The notes under the pieces were generated by a model. That model was not told the origin of the DNA. It was given only the letters and a program-made list of their open reading frames with translations, and searched no databases. A program made the translations under genes and the position numbers. DNA of 39,426 bases, taken from NCBI GenBank assembly GCA_965661355.1, contig CBFIDI010000009.1:1-39426 (forward strand), written 5' to 3'. This DNA comes from CAMCFD01 sp965661355 (GTDB lineage: Bacteria > Pseudomonadota > Alphaproteobacteria > Rickettsiales > UBA1997). Below, in pieces: positions 17,685 through 24,867 of the stretch (its first letter is position 1; every line of letters begins with the position of its first letter).

Positions 17685-18013
17685 TAAATATCCGACCGGT
17701 TACTTTTTGAACTGGTCGGTTATTTAGGTTTAGTCGAAAAATATCTGACTTTTGGTGTTTTTGACATATTTGGTTTTTGTGGTGCTTTAGGTTTTGTTTT
17801 TTATGTCAAAAAAACTTTTGGTGCTATTTAAATGCAAAATTGCATTTTTTGGGATCTTGCGATCTCTGGTTTTTAAAAACATTATTTTGTGGTGAAAAAA
17901 TATGTTTTTGTGGTGTTGGTCTTTGTTAAAAATAGTTAAATTTACAATTATCGCTTGTGGTGAAAGGATAATTGCGGGTTAAACATTTGGTTTTGTGGTG
18001 AAAAATCAAATGT
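17685..18013 (+). ncRNA. Tandem hairpin array with repeated GTGGTGA loops, candidate structured RNA
   Basis: A non-coding run of consecutive inverted repeats. Three hairpins share the loop GTGGTGA: arms 17,875-17,882/17,902-17,909 (AAAAACAT/ATGTTTTT, plus inner TTTT/AAAA); 17,945-17,952/17,967-17,974 (CAATTATC/GATAATTG, plus CTT/AAG); and 17,983-17,989/18,007-18,013 (ACATTTG/CAAATGT, plus G-U and TTTT/AAAA). Further GTGGTG motifs lie at 17,779 and 17,910, and TTGGTG at 17,752 and 17,818, between or beside other arms. The array opens with a 16-pair stem, TAAATA.CCGACCGGTT (17,685-17,701) against 17,710-17,726. G-U pairs in three stems work only in plus-strand RNA. I do not recognise the class, and transcription is not shown. 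Confidence 0.5.
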
Positions 18014-18044
18014 AGGAATATGATGGATTATTTTGAAATATTTG

Positions 18045-18094
18045 TCTAGCAATCTAAGATTGAAGTGATTACAAAAGTTTCTAACTTTGCTAGA
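18045..18094. repeat. Inverted repeat following the GTGGTGA array
   Basis: TCTAGCAA (18,045-18,052) is matched exactly by TTGCTAGA (18,087-18,094) across 34 bases. A second small pair, CTTTTTC/GAAAAAAG, follows near 18,103-18,128. If the array is transcribed on the plus strand, these could form its 3' end, but there is no clear T-run terminator. Confidence 0.35.
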
Positions 18095-18211
18095 GATCCT
18101 ATCTTTTTCTTATTTTTAACGAAAAAAGTATCTACCTAAAGTAATTTATTATTGGTAATTCTGGCAAAGTTAATATTAAAATAATCATTCATGCTTCATG
18201 ATTCTAGATTT

Positions 18212-18377
18212 AATGCCAAATTCCATCTTCAAGCGCCAATTTATTCGCCCGTAATTTAATCACTAAATCCATCGCCAAAAACTCAACATAGCCTTGCGAC
18301 GAATAAGTTTTTGCTAATAAATTTATTAATCAAATTATTTAGCCCTTAATTAATATTTAAAGATGGGGCTTGGTATA
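18212..18377. repeat. Family A dispersed palindromic repeat, copy 2 (most complete)
   Basis: About 165 bases, closely similar to 3121-3260. Its ends are imperfect inverted repeats: CCAAATTCCATCTT at the left against AAGATGGGGCTTGG at 18,360-18,373. Inner arms also pair (CGCCAAAAACT with AGTTTTTGC, TTATTCG with CGAATAA). It could fold along its whole length like a RPE, REP or MITE element. No transposase or coding frame lies inside. Confidence 0.75.
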
Positions 18378-18499
18378 AGATCAATGTTAGAGCTGACTTT
18401 AGATTATTTTAATAAAAATTTATGAATTTTGTTTTTGAATTAATATTAAACCTGATCTTTAAACTTTAATTTGCTTGTTAAGATTTAATTAAAAAAGAA

Positions 18500-18760
18500 A
18501 TCGTTAAGAGCTTTTAATATCAATGACATTACTCATTTTTTACCATATTTTTTGATAAAATTTTTTTTGCCCTTTAATATTTAATTGTAAAGTTTAAATG
18601 GTTTTTAATATTAAATCCTATCTTTAAACGCTAATCTATTCTTCATAATTTAATGAATAAATCCACCATAAAAAACTTAACAAATCATTGGCCTTAAAGT
18701 ATTTTTGAATATAAATTTATTAAACAAATTGCCTAATATTTAACTAATATTTTGTGTATT
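18500..18760. repeat. Adjacent diverged family B and family A repeats
   Basis: 18,510-18,602 carries the family B tags (TATCAATGACATTACTCAT and TAATTGTAAAGTTTAAATGG). It runs directly into a diverged family A copy (about 18,603-18,745: CTATCTTTAAACGCTAAT, CATAATTTAATGAATAAATCC, ATAAATTTATTAAACAAATT). The same B-then-A order occurs at 2950-3260, which suggests that the pair may have spread as one unit. Confidence 0.5.
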
Positions 18761-18761
18761 T

Positions 18762-18841
18762 AAAATTACATAAAAATTTTATCTTTTTAATGAAAAACCG
18801 CCAAAATTTAGCTTTTTTGTGAATTTTGGTGATGTAATTTT
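18762..18841. repeat. Nested double hairpin
   Basis: The outer arms AAAATTACAT (18,762-18,771) and ATGTAATTTT (18,832-18,841) match exactly. Inside them CGCCAAAATT (18,799-18,808) pairs with AATTTTGGTG (18,822-18,831) using one G-U that favours the plus strand. The two 3' arms are contiguous. It lies before the metE terminator and carries another TTTTGGTG like those of the array. Confidence 0.45.
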
Positions 18842-19000
18842 GAATGTTTATTTTTTTATTTTAAGTATTAATATTTCCACTTTAATAAAAGAATCTAAAT
18901 TCAACTAAACAAGATTAGTTTTCGGGTTATTAAGTTTGAAATTCGAAAAAATAAATTTAATAAACAGAAATGTTGTTTTGGGATAAGAAGATAATTCTGC

Positions 19001-19041
19001 AAAAAAAAAGCGCCTCACACGCATTGTATGAGACGCTTTTT
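19001..19041 (-). terminator. Rho-independent terminator of metE
   Basis: Read on the minus strand, AAAAAGCGTCTCA pairs with TGAGGCGCTTTTT through one G-U, followed by a run of T residues. It begins 15 bases past the metE stop, a classic intrinsic terminator. Confidence 0.85.
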
Positions 19042-19055
19042 AAGAAAAATAATTT

Positions 19056-21344
19056 TTATTTAATTGCGGCGCGTACTTTTTTTGCGGCGTCAACCATTGC
19101 TTTTAAAGATTGCTTAGTTTCTGGCCAGGCGCGAGTTTTAAGGCCACAATCGGGGTTGACCCAAATTTGTTCTGACTTTAATACTTCAAGGGCTTTATTA
19201 AGCAAGTTTTCCATTTCGCTTTGTTTTGGAACTCTTGGCGAGTGAATGTCGTAAACTCCGGGCCCAATTTCGTTTGGATATTTGAAATTCACAAAAGCTT
19301 CTAATAATTCCATGTTCGAGCGAGAAGTTTCAACCGAAATAACATCAGCGTCCATATTGGCAATTGATTTAATGATGTCGTTGAACTCAGAATAGCACAT
19401 GTGAGTGTGAATTTGAGTTTTGTCTTGAACCGCGCATGAGGTAACTTTAAAAGCATCGACGGCCCAAGCTAAATATTCTTCCCACTTAGATTTTTTTATT
19501 GGCAAACCTTCGCGTAAAGCGGCTTCGTCAATTTGAATTATTTTGATTCCAGCTTTTTCAAGATCGACAACTTCATCACGAATTGCACATGCAATTTGAA
19601 GCGCAGTGTCTTTTCTTGGTTGATCGTCGCGAACAAAAGACCATTGTAAAATTGTAATTGGCCCAGTTAACATTCCTTTCATGAAGCGATCTGTTAGGCT
19701 TTGAGCGAAACTTGACCATTCAACAGTCATTGCCTTAGGTCGACTTACATCGCCGAAAATGACCGGAGGCTTAACACAGCGACTTCCGTAGCTTTGAACC
19801 CAGCCATTTTTAGTGAAAGTGAAGCCTTTAAGTTGTTCGCCGAAATATTCAACCATGTCGTTTCTTTCAAATTCACCATGAACTAAAACATCAAGATCGA
19901 TTTCTTCTTGGAATTCAATTGCTTTTTTGGTTTCGCTTTTTAAGAATTCGTTGTATTTTTCTAAAGAAATATTGCCTTTTTTGAAAGAGGCGCGAGCTTT
20001 TCTTACCTCTTGAGTTTGAGGAAAAGATCCAATTGTAGTAGTTGGAAGGAGGGGTAGGTTTAGATCTTCTTTTTGTATTTCTTTTCTTTTTGAATATTCA
20101 CTGGTGCGCTTTTTGTCATTTTCGTTTAAAGAATTAACGCGTGACTTAACATCGTCATTGTGAATTTTTGCTGAGATTTTTCTGTCTTCAAAAGCTTTTG
20201 AGTTAGCGTTGACAAATTCAGAAACCTCATTTTCAAAGCCACCAGCAGATTTTGCAATAGCGGCAATTTCGGCTAATTTTTGTTTAGCAAAAGCAAGCCA
20301 AGATTTAATTTCGGCGTCAATTTTGTCTTCATTCTCAAGATTGACCGGAACATGTAAAAGCTGGCAAGATGGACCAATAATAACGCGATTTTGGCCAAGC
20401 TTTTCAACTGCTTTTTTTGCTATTTTAACTGATTGAGCAACATTGTTGATCCAAATATTTCTACCATCAACCAAACCTAAAGAAAGGCTTTGATTTTCTT
20501 GAATTGCTTCAAGGGCCGAGTCAAGTTGGTTTGGATCGCGAACAAGGTCAATGTGGACAGAGTCGGTTTTTAATGAAAATGCTAATTGGGTATTTTCGCC
20601 AAGGCCTTCAAAATAAGTTGCTAGGTGAATTTTGATGTCGCCTTTAAATTCAGATATTTCTTTAAACGCTTTTTCAAATGCTTTTTTTGAGTTTTTTTCG
20701 AGGTCGGTAACTAAAAAAGGTTCGTCAATTTGAATGTCTTTGACGCCAATTTCGTTTAATTTGGCAAAAAGCTCTTTGTAAGCTTCGAGCAAATTAGGAA
20801 GTAAATCAAGACTTTTAGAGCCATCGGTTGTTTTGGCCAAAAGTAAAAAAGAAACTGGTCCCATGATTACTGGGCGAGTATTAAATCCACTTTCTTTGGC
20901 TTCAATAAATTCATTGAAGATTTTTGTTGATGAAAGTTTAAATTTTTGATCTTTGTTAAGCTCTGCAACAATGTAATGGTAATTTGTGTCAAAGAATTTT
21001 GTCATTTCCATCGCAAAAACATCTAGGCCTTCTTTTTGGGCACCGCGCGCCATTGCAAAATAAGAATCTAGGTCGACATTGGTGCTGTCATGTTTGAAAC
21101 GCTGAGGAATCGCGCCAAAAAGGGCGATTGTGTCGAGAATTTGGTCGTAAAATGAAAAATCATTTGACGGAATGTAAGATATTTGTGCTTCTTTTTGAAG
21201 GTTCCAGTTGTGATTTCTGATTTCTTTGGCTTCGCTTTGAAGATCTTCGGCTTTTGAGGTGCCTTTCCAATAGCTTTCTACTGCTTTTTTTAGTTCGCGG
21301 TTTTCTCCAATTCTGGGGAAGCCCAATGATGTAGTTTTTAACAT
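19056..21344 (-). CDS. metE: Cobalamin-independent methionine synthase
   Basis: Transfers a methyl group from 5-methyl-tetrahydropteroyltriglutamate to homocysteine, the last step of methionine synthesis, without vitamin B12. It has 762 residues and two barrel domains. The N-terminal one begins TTSLGFPRIGENRELKKAVESYWKG. The C-terminal one (from about 430, LPLLPTTTIGSFPQTQEVRKAR) holds the zinc site: His and Cys in IHTHMCYSEF and the last Cys in NPDCGLKTRAWPE. GPITILQWSFVRDDQPR and IDEAALREGLP are also present. The length is normal. A 3' terminator and a hairpin-rich leader bracket the gene, so it is a single-gene unit, probably regulated through its leader or an upstream site. Confidence 0.98.
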   Translation of the reverse strand: MLKTTSLGFPRIGENRELKKAVESYWKGTSKAEDLQSEAKEIRNHNWNLQKEAQISYIPSNDFSFYDQILDTIALFGAIPQRFKHDSTNVDLDSYFAMARGAQKEGLDVFAMEMTKFFDTNYHYIVAELNKDQKFKLSSTKIFNEFIEAKESGFNTRPVIMGPVSFLLLAKTTDGSKSLDLLPNLLEAYKELFAKLNEIGVKDIQIDEPFLVTDLEKNSKKAFEKAFKEISEFKGDIKIHLATYFEGLGENTQLAFSLKTDSVHIDLVRDPNQLDSALEAIQENQSLSLGLVDGRNIWINNVAQSVKIAKKAVEKLGQNRVIIGPSCQLLHVPVNLENEDKIDAEIKSWLAFAKQKLAEIAAIAKSAGGFENEVSEFVNANSKAFEDRKISAKIHNDDVKSRVNSLNENDKKRTSEYSKRKEIQKEDLNLPLLPTTTIGSFPQTQEVRKARASFKKGNISLEKYNEFLKSETKKAIEFQEEIDLDVLVHGEFERNDMVEYFGEQLKGFTFTKNGWVQSYGSRCVKPPVIFGDVSRPKAMTVEWSSFAQSLTDRFMKGMLTGPITILQWSFVRDDQPRKDTALQIACAIRDEVVDLEKAGIKIIQIDEAALREGLPIKKSKWEEYLAWAVDAFKVTSCAVQDKTQIHTHMCYSEFNDIIKSIANMDADVISVETSRSNMELLEAFVNFKYPNEIGPGVYDIHSPRVPKQSEMENLLNKALEVLKSEQIWVNPDCGLKTRAWPETKQSLKAMVDAAKKVRAAIK

Positions 21345-21520
21345 TTTATTTTTATTTGTGAGAATATTTTTGAGTTTTCTTTAAAGGTAGGGCGGTTTGT
21401 TGAGTTTTTTTTGGCCTTAGCTTAAAGAGTTTGAAATATCTCGGGTTAATTTAGCAAGGCTTTGCTTGTTTTGGCTCTTGAAAAGAGCGAATTAGTGCAA
21501 AAGCAATGTGCGCTTTTGTT
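21345..21520 (-). promoter_or_regulatory. metE leader with three consecutive stem-loops
   Basis: Read toward metE on the minus strand, three perfect short stems follow each other: CAAAAGC/GCTTTTG (21,498-21,518), GCTCTT/AAGAGC with a three-base loop (21,474-21,488), and AGCAA/TTGCT (21,453-21,466). A purine-poor unstructured stretch then reaches the ATG. This looks like a regulatory leader. I could not match it to the SAM-II or SAM-V consensus. The remainder up to 21,780 shows no gene. Confidence 0.35.
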
Positions 21521-21780
21521 TGCAACATGATTTTAGGGTGGTTTTTGTTTAAAGTCAAGAGGGTGATCAAAAAGCTGATTTCTTGCTTAATTTTTTAGTT
21601 TTTTAGTTAAAATATTCGGCGCGAGATTTGGTTGTAAATTTTTAATTTCTCGTTTGATTTTTGAATCTTTGACCATCAAATTAAATGAAAATTAACGCTT
21701 TATTGGTGGTATTTTTTGAAAAATTAATGTTTTAAGTTTTTACTCTTTTGTTAAAAATATTGAGTTTTTTTAAAAACCCA

Positions 21781-22635
21781 TTAGGCTAAATCAACCATTT
21801 GTTTTTCAAACAAAAATTCACTTAAGAATACGCCATTTTTAAAAAAATAAATTTGATCTTGGCCGCGTTTTTGCTCTTCGTTTAAAAAGAAAATGTCACC
21901 TAAAAAGCGGCCGTAAATGTCTACTTTTCTGGTTCTGACAACAACATTGTCAAGGCTTGCGCACAAATTGCGTAAGAATTCGTAAGATTTTTTACCATTT
22001 TCGGTTTTGATTTCAGGGGCGTTAATTTGTGTTAGGCGAATTCTTTGGCGTTTGATTACTTGAAAGCCAAGATCGATGTCAAGAATTAAAGTGTCACCAT
22101 CAACCACATCAAAAATTGTAGCTTTGTAGAGGTAATTTGGGGTTTTTGGGCGCTTAATGGGGTTTTTTAATGAATTTTGGTTGTTGTTTAATAATTTTAA
22201 TGCGTTTGGGGCGTTTTTCAATTTTTGAATTTCGTTGTTTAATTTGGTGATTGTCCAATTTTCTTGGCTCGATTTTTGGGTTAGGGCGGTTCTTAATTTA
22301 GGATCTTTTAGGGCAATTAATCCTTTGTAATGCGACCATGTTAGGTTTGTTTTTTCTGGTTTTTTAGGGAAGGTCTTAAAAAACTTAACACAGCGACTTA
22401 GTGTGGTTTTTTCGATTTTTAGATCTGTTTCAAGATCTTCTAAAATAAGATTGTAGTAATTTGCGTTTTCGGTTATTTTCTGGTTTTCTAAAATTTTGCC
22501 AATCTCCCAATAAGTTAATGCTAAAATTGAATTAACTTGTATTTTTACTTCCTCTTGACCTGAAATAATTATTTTTTGAATTTTTGTCAAAATTGCAGAA
22601 TATTCGTGTTTTTCTAGTATTTTGTTATTTTTCAT
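21781..22635 (-). CDS. DUF1016-type N-terminal domain fused to a staphylococcal-nuclease domain
   Basis: A 284-residue protein with two parts. Residues 10-145 resemble the DUF1016 N-terminal domain of YhcG-type proteins (TYWEIGKILENQ at 41-52, LTWSHYKGLIAL at 98-109, WTITKLNNEIQKL at 127-139). In YhcG proteins this is normally followed by a PDDEXK nuclease. Here residues 168-282 are instead a thermonuclease (SNase) domain with VVDGDT (Asp179, Asp181), RIRLTQINAPE (Arg200, Glu208) and YGRFLGD (Arg243), the counterparts of Arg35, Glu43 and Arg87. There is no signal peptide, so it should act in the cytoplasm on nucleic acid. The linker is Asn-rich. It stands alone. A defence or DNA-processing role is conjecture. 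Confidence 0.8.
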   Translation of the reverse strand: MKNNKILEKHEYSAILTKIQKIIISGQEEVKIQVNSILALTYWEIGKILENQKITENANYYNLILEDLETDLKIEKTTLSRCVKFFKTFPKKPEKTNLTWSHYKGLIALKDPKLRTALTQKSSQENWTITKLNNEIQKLKNAPNALKLLNNNQNSLKNPIKRPKTPNYLYKATIFDVVDGDTLILDIDLGFQVIKRQRIRLTQINAPEIKTENGKKSYEFLRNLCASLDNVVVRTRKVDIYGRFLGDIFFLNEEQKRGQDQIYFFKNGVFLSEFLFEKQMVDLA

Positions 22636-23110
22636 TTTTTAAAGCCTTTGTTTTACAGGGTTTGTAAAAAGTTGCTACTCGTAGCAGTTAAAAGATTAGA
22701 GTTTTTTGGGTTAAAAAACAAGCGAAAATTGTTGTTTGTCTTAAATTAATTAAGTTGATTTTTCGTCCGAAATTTCAGTTTGTGCCAAAAAAACACTAAT
22801 ATTAAAGTGCGTTTTTTAAAGTAATTTTCAGTCAAAATCATTTACTTTTAAATTGGCAATTGAAAATCGGAATTGTCATTAATTGGTAAATAATTTTTAA
22901 GCGGGGTTTTGTGTGAAATTCTTTTGTAAAAAATAATTAGCCCTAGATTTTTGCAATTTTTTATTCTAAAATTAGTAAAAATAAAAATTGGATTAAATTT
23001 TTGTAAAAGAGGTTTATTTACTGGTTTTTGCAAGTATTATTTTTTGTTTAAAGTAAAAAGGGTTATTTTGCTTTGGGCGAAAAGAACAAAGTAATTAAAA
23101 ATAAAATAAA
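22636..23110. other. Divergent gene-free stretch between the SNase-fusion gene and the ferredoxin reductase gene
   Basis: A perfect dyad TGCTACTCGTAGCA (22,673-22,686) lies about 40 bases upstream of the minus-strand SNase-fusion gene and could be an operator. CACT/AGTG flanked by A and T runs (about 22,788-22,818) forms a weak hairpin. A 61-codon minus frame at 22,848-23,033 has no recognisable features and I regard it as chance. No convincing promoter for the reductase was seen. Confidence 0.4.
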
Positions 23111-24109
23111 ATGACACAAAAAACCGACCTAGTAATTATTGGCGCTGGCCCGGCTGGTCTTTTTTCGGTCTTTGAGGCCGGAATGCTGAAAATTAAATGT
23201 CATGTAATTGACACGCTTGAACATATTGGTGGCCAATGTACGGCGCTTTACCCTGAAAAACCAATTTACGACATTCCGGCTCATCCAAAAATATTAGCCA
23301 GTGAATTAATTGACAAGCTTGAAGAGCAAGCCAAGCCTTTTGATCCAATTTACCATCTTAATCAGCGCGTTGACAAGGTTGAAAAAACTGAAAATGGTTT
23401 TTTAATTCAAACTTCAAAGGGAACAAAAATTGAATGTAGCGCAATCATTATTGCTGCTGGGTGTGGTGCCTTTGGCCCAAACAGACCGCCGCTTGAAAAT
23501 ATTGAAGAATTTGAAGGTAAATCGGTATTTTACTCAATTAAAAATAAAGCAATGTTTGAAGGCAAAGATGTTGTTGTTGCTGGTGGCGGAGATTCGGCGG
23601 TTGACTGGGTTCTAAGCTTGTCTGAAATTGCTAATAAAGTTAGCTTGGTTCACAGAAGGTCAAAATTTAGATGCGCGCCAGACAGCTCTGATAAAATTAA
23701 AAATTTAGCTAAAGAGAAAAAAATCGATTTAGTTGTGCCTTACCAGCTTGAAGGATTAAAGGGCCAAAATGGCAAACTTCAAGAAGTTTTGGTTAAAGAT
23801 TTTGATGGCGCGATTCGTGAAATTAAAGCTGATTATTTGTTGCCTTTTTACGGTTTAGCCATGAGTTTAGGGCCTATTTCTGATTGGGGATTGAATTTAG
23901 ACAAGAATTTTATTGAGGTCGATCCGGCAACTCTTCAAACTTCAATTCTGGGAATTTACGCAATTGGCGACATTGCAACTTACCAAAATAAATTAAAGTT
24001 AATTTTAAATGGTTTTGGCGAAGCAGCAATGGCTTGTCACGACATTAGAAAAATTATTTTTCCTGACGAGGTTTTTCATTTTGAATATTCAACCTCGAAG
24101 GGGGTTTGA
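23111..24109 (+). CDS. Ferredoxin/flavodoxin-NADP+ reductase, thioredoxin-reductase-like type
   Basis: A 332-residue flavoenzyme that moves electrons between NADPH and ferredoxin or flavodoxin. The FAD site is at the N-terminus (VIIGAGPAG, with GxGxxG at 11-16), then HIGGQCTALYPEKPIYDIPAHP, which is diagnostic of the YumC-like group. The NADPH site is VVVAGGGDSAVDW (about 155-167), with HRRSKFR after it. The second FAD stretch is LGIYAIGDIA (about 284). No CxxC redox pair is present, so it is not thioredoxin reductase. The C-terminus (FHFEYSTSKGV) has the aromatic tail typical of the group. It is monocistronic, with A-rich sequence before the ATG. Confidence 0.92.
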   Translation: MTQKTDLVIIGAGPAGLFSVFEAGMLKIKCHVIDTLEHIGGQCTALYPEKPIYDIPAHPKILASELIDKLEEQAKPFDPIYHLNQRVDKVEKTENGFLIQTSKGTKIECSAIIIAAGCGAFGPNRPPLENIEEFEGKSVFYSIKNKAMFEGKDVVVAGGGDSAVDWVLSLSEIANKVSLVHRRSKFRCAPDSSDKIKNLAKEKKIDLVVPYQLEGLKGQNGKLQEVLVKDFDGAIREIKADYLLPFYGLAMSLGPISDWGLNLDKNFIEVDPATLQTSILGIYAIGDIATYQNKLKLILNGFGEAAMACHDIRKIIFPDEVFHFEYSTSKGV

Positions 24110-24343
24110 CCTGTGGCTAAATTTTTTGTGGCTAGACTTGTTCAAAAATTAAAATTACAATTTTGCAAATTCTTTGGCGATCTAAGTCAAAATTACTTTA
24201 TTTCTAATTTTTAGTTTAATGGCTAAAAGTTAAAATTTTGAAGAGATTTATTAAAAATTTTAGAAAAATGTCGCAATTTAATTTCTTTAAAATCCTAAAA
24301 AATATTTTTATTATTTTTGAGACATTTTAAAAATACAAAGAAA

Positions 24344-24373
24344 TTGACAAAACCAACAAATTAAATGTACAAT
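24344..24373 (+). promoter_or_regulatory. Promoter for the channel-LolC/E operon
   Basis: TTGACA (24,344-24,349), an 18-base spacer and TACAAT (24,368-24,373). The leader would be about 22 bases. An inverted repeat AAAATGTC (24,265-24,272) with GACATTTT (24,321-24,328) lies just upstream. Confidence 0.65.
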
Positions 24374-24402
24374 AAAATATTAATAAGCCTGAAAAATAAC
24401 TC

Positions 24403-24864
24403 ATGATTGCAAGTTCTGTAATAGATATTTTAGTTGTAGTATGTTCAGTAATAGTTTTTGCCGAACTTCTTTTTTTGTTAAATCAATTTCTAAATAAAAT
24501 TGAAGACACCCCCAGAATTAGCATTGTAATAGCGGTTTTGGGTGTAATTTTAATAAATGTTATTAGTGTAGTTATTTTTGCATGGGTTTATTATTTTTTG
24601 ATTAATAAATTTCAATATGGCGCTTTGACGGGCGCTTTTTCTGGCTCTGTTTCTGATTGCATTTACTTCTCGTTCGTAAATTACACTTCTTTAGGAATGG
24701 GTGATATTATTCCGGTTGGAAATGTTAGATTTTTAGTTGGTTTACAGACCTTAGTCGGTCTTATTTTTATCACTTGGAGTGCCTCATTTTTGTACATTCA
24801 AATGCAAAATATTTGGCGTAATTCTAGCATATTCTTTAAGTCAAAAACTAAAAATATTAATTAA
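24403..24864 (+). CDS. Small two-pore-helix potassium-channel-like membrane protein
   Basis: A 153-residue protein of the Ion_trans_2 (2TM potassium channel) type. Hydrophobic segments lie at about 8-30, 40-66 and 108-135, with a pore helix and filter before the last: YFSFVNYTSLGMGDIIP, where TSLGMGD (95-101) stands for the usual TVGYGD. The Met in place of Tyr/Phe and Leu in place of Val make its potassium selectivity uncertain. The C-terminus is short and basic with no RCK domain. It ends three bases before the LolC/E-like gene and shares its promoter; why the two are together is not clear. Confidence 0.75.
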   Translation: MIASSVIDILVVVCSVIVFAELLFLLNQFLNKIEDTPRISIVIAVLGVILINVISVVIFAWVYYFLINKFQYGALTGAFSGSVSDCIYFSFVNYTSLGMGDIIPVGNVRFLVGLQTLVGLIFITWSASFLYIQMQNIWRNSSIFFKSKTKNIN

Positions 24865-24867
24865 AAA

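Noticed and set aside
17536..17727. 63-codon plus-strand open frame
   Set aside because: It lies across several inverted repeats, is made of Phe/Lys/Asn/Ile as expected from A/T-rich sequence, and has no family resemblance.
17685..18013. CRISPR array or replication iterons
   Set aside because: The shared unit is only the loop GTGGTGA with changing stems and irregular spacing. CRISPR repeats and iterons keep a longer constant repeat at regular spacing, and no cas, rep or dnaA gene is near.
17685..18013. Integron attC sites
   Set aside because: attC hairpins carry conserved core sites with GTT and unpaired extrahelical bases; those are absent, and there is no integrase or gene cassette.
18970..19245. 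91-codon plus-strand frame overlapping the metE 3' end
   Set aside because: It runs through the metE terminator and antisense to confirmed metE coding sequence.
21345..21520. SAM-II or SAM-V riboswitch upstream of metE
   Set aside because: GCTAAA-like pieces occur, but I could not place the conserved pseudoknot arms by eye, so I report only unassigned stem-loops.
22848..23033. 61-codon minus-strand open frame
   Set aside because: It is low in complexity, has no motif, no promoter or conserved neighbour, and is most simply a chance frame.
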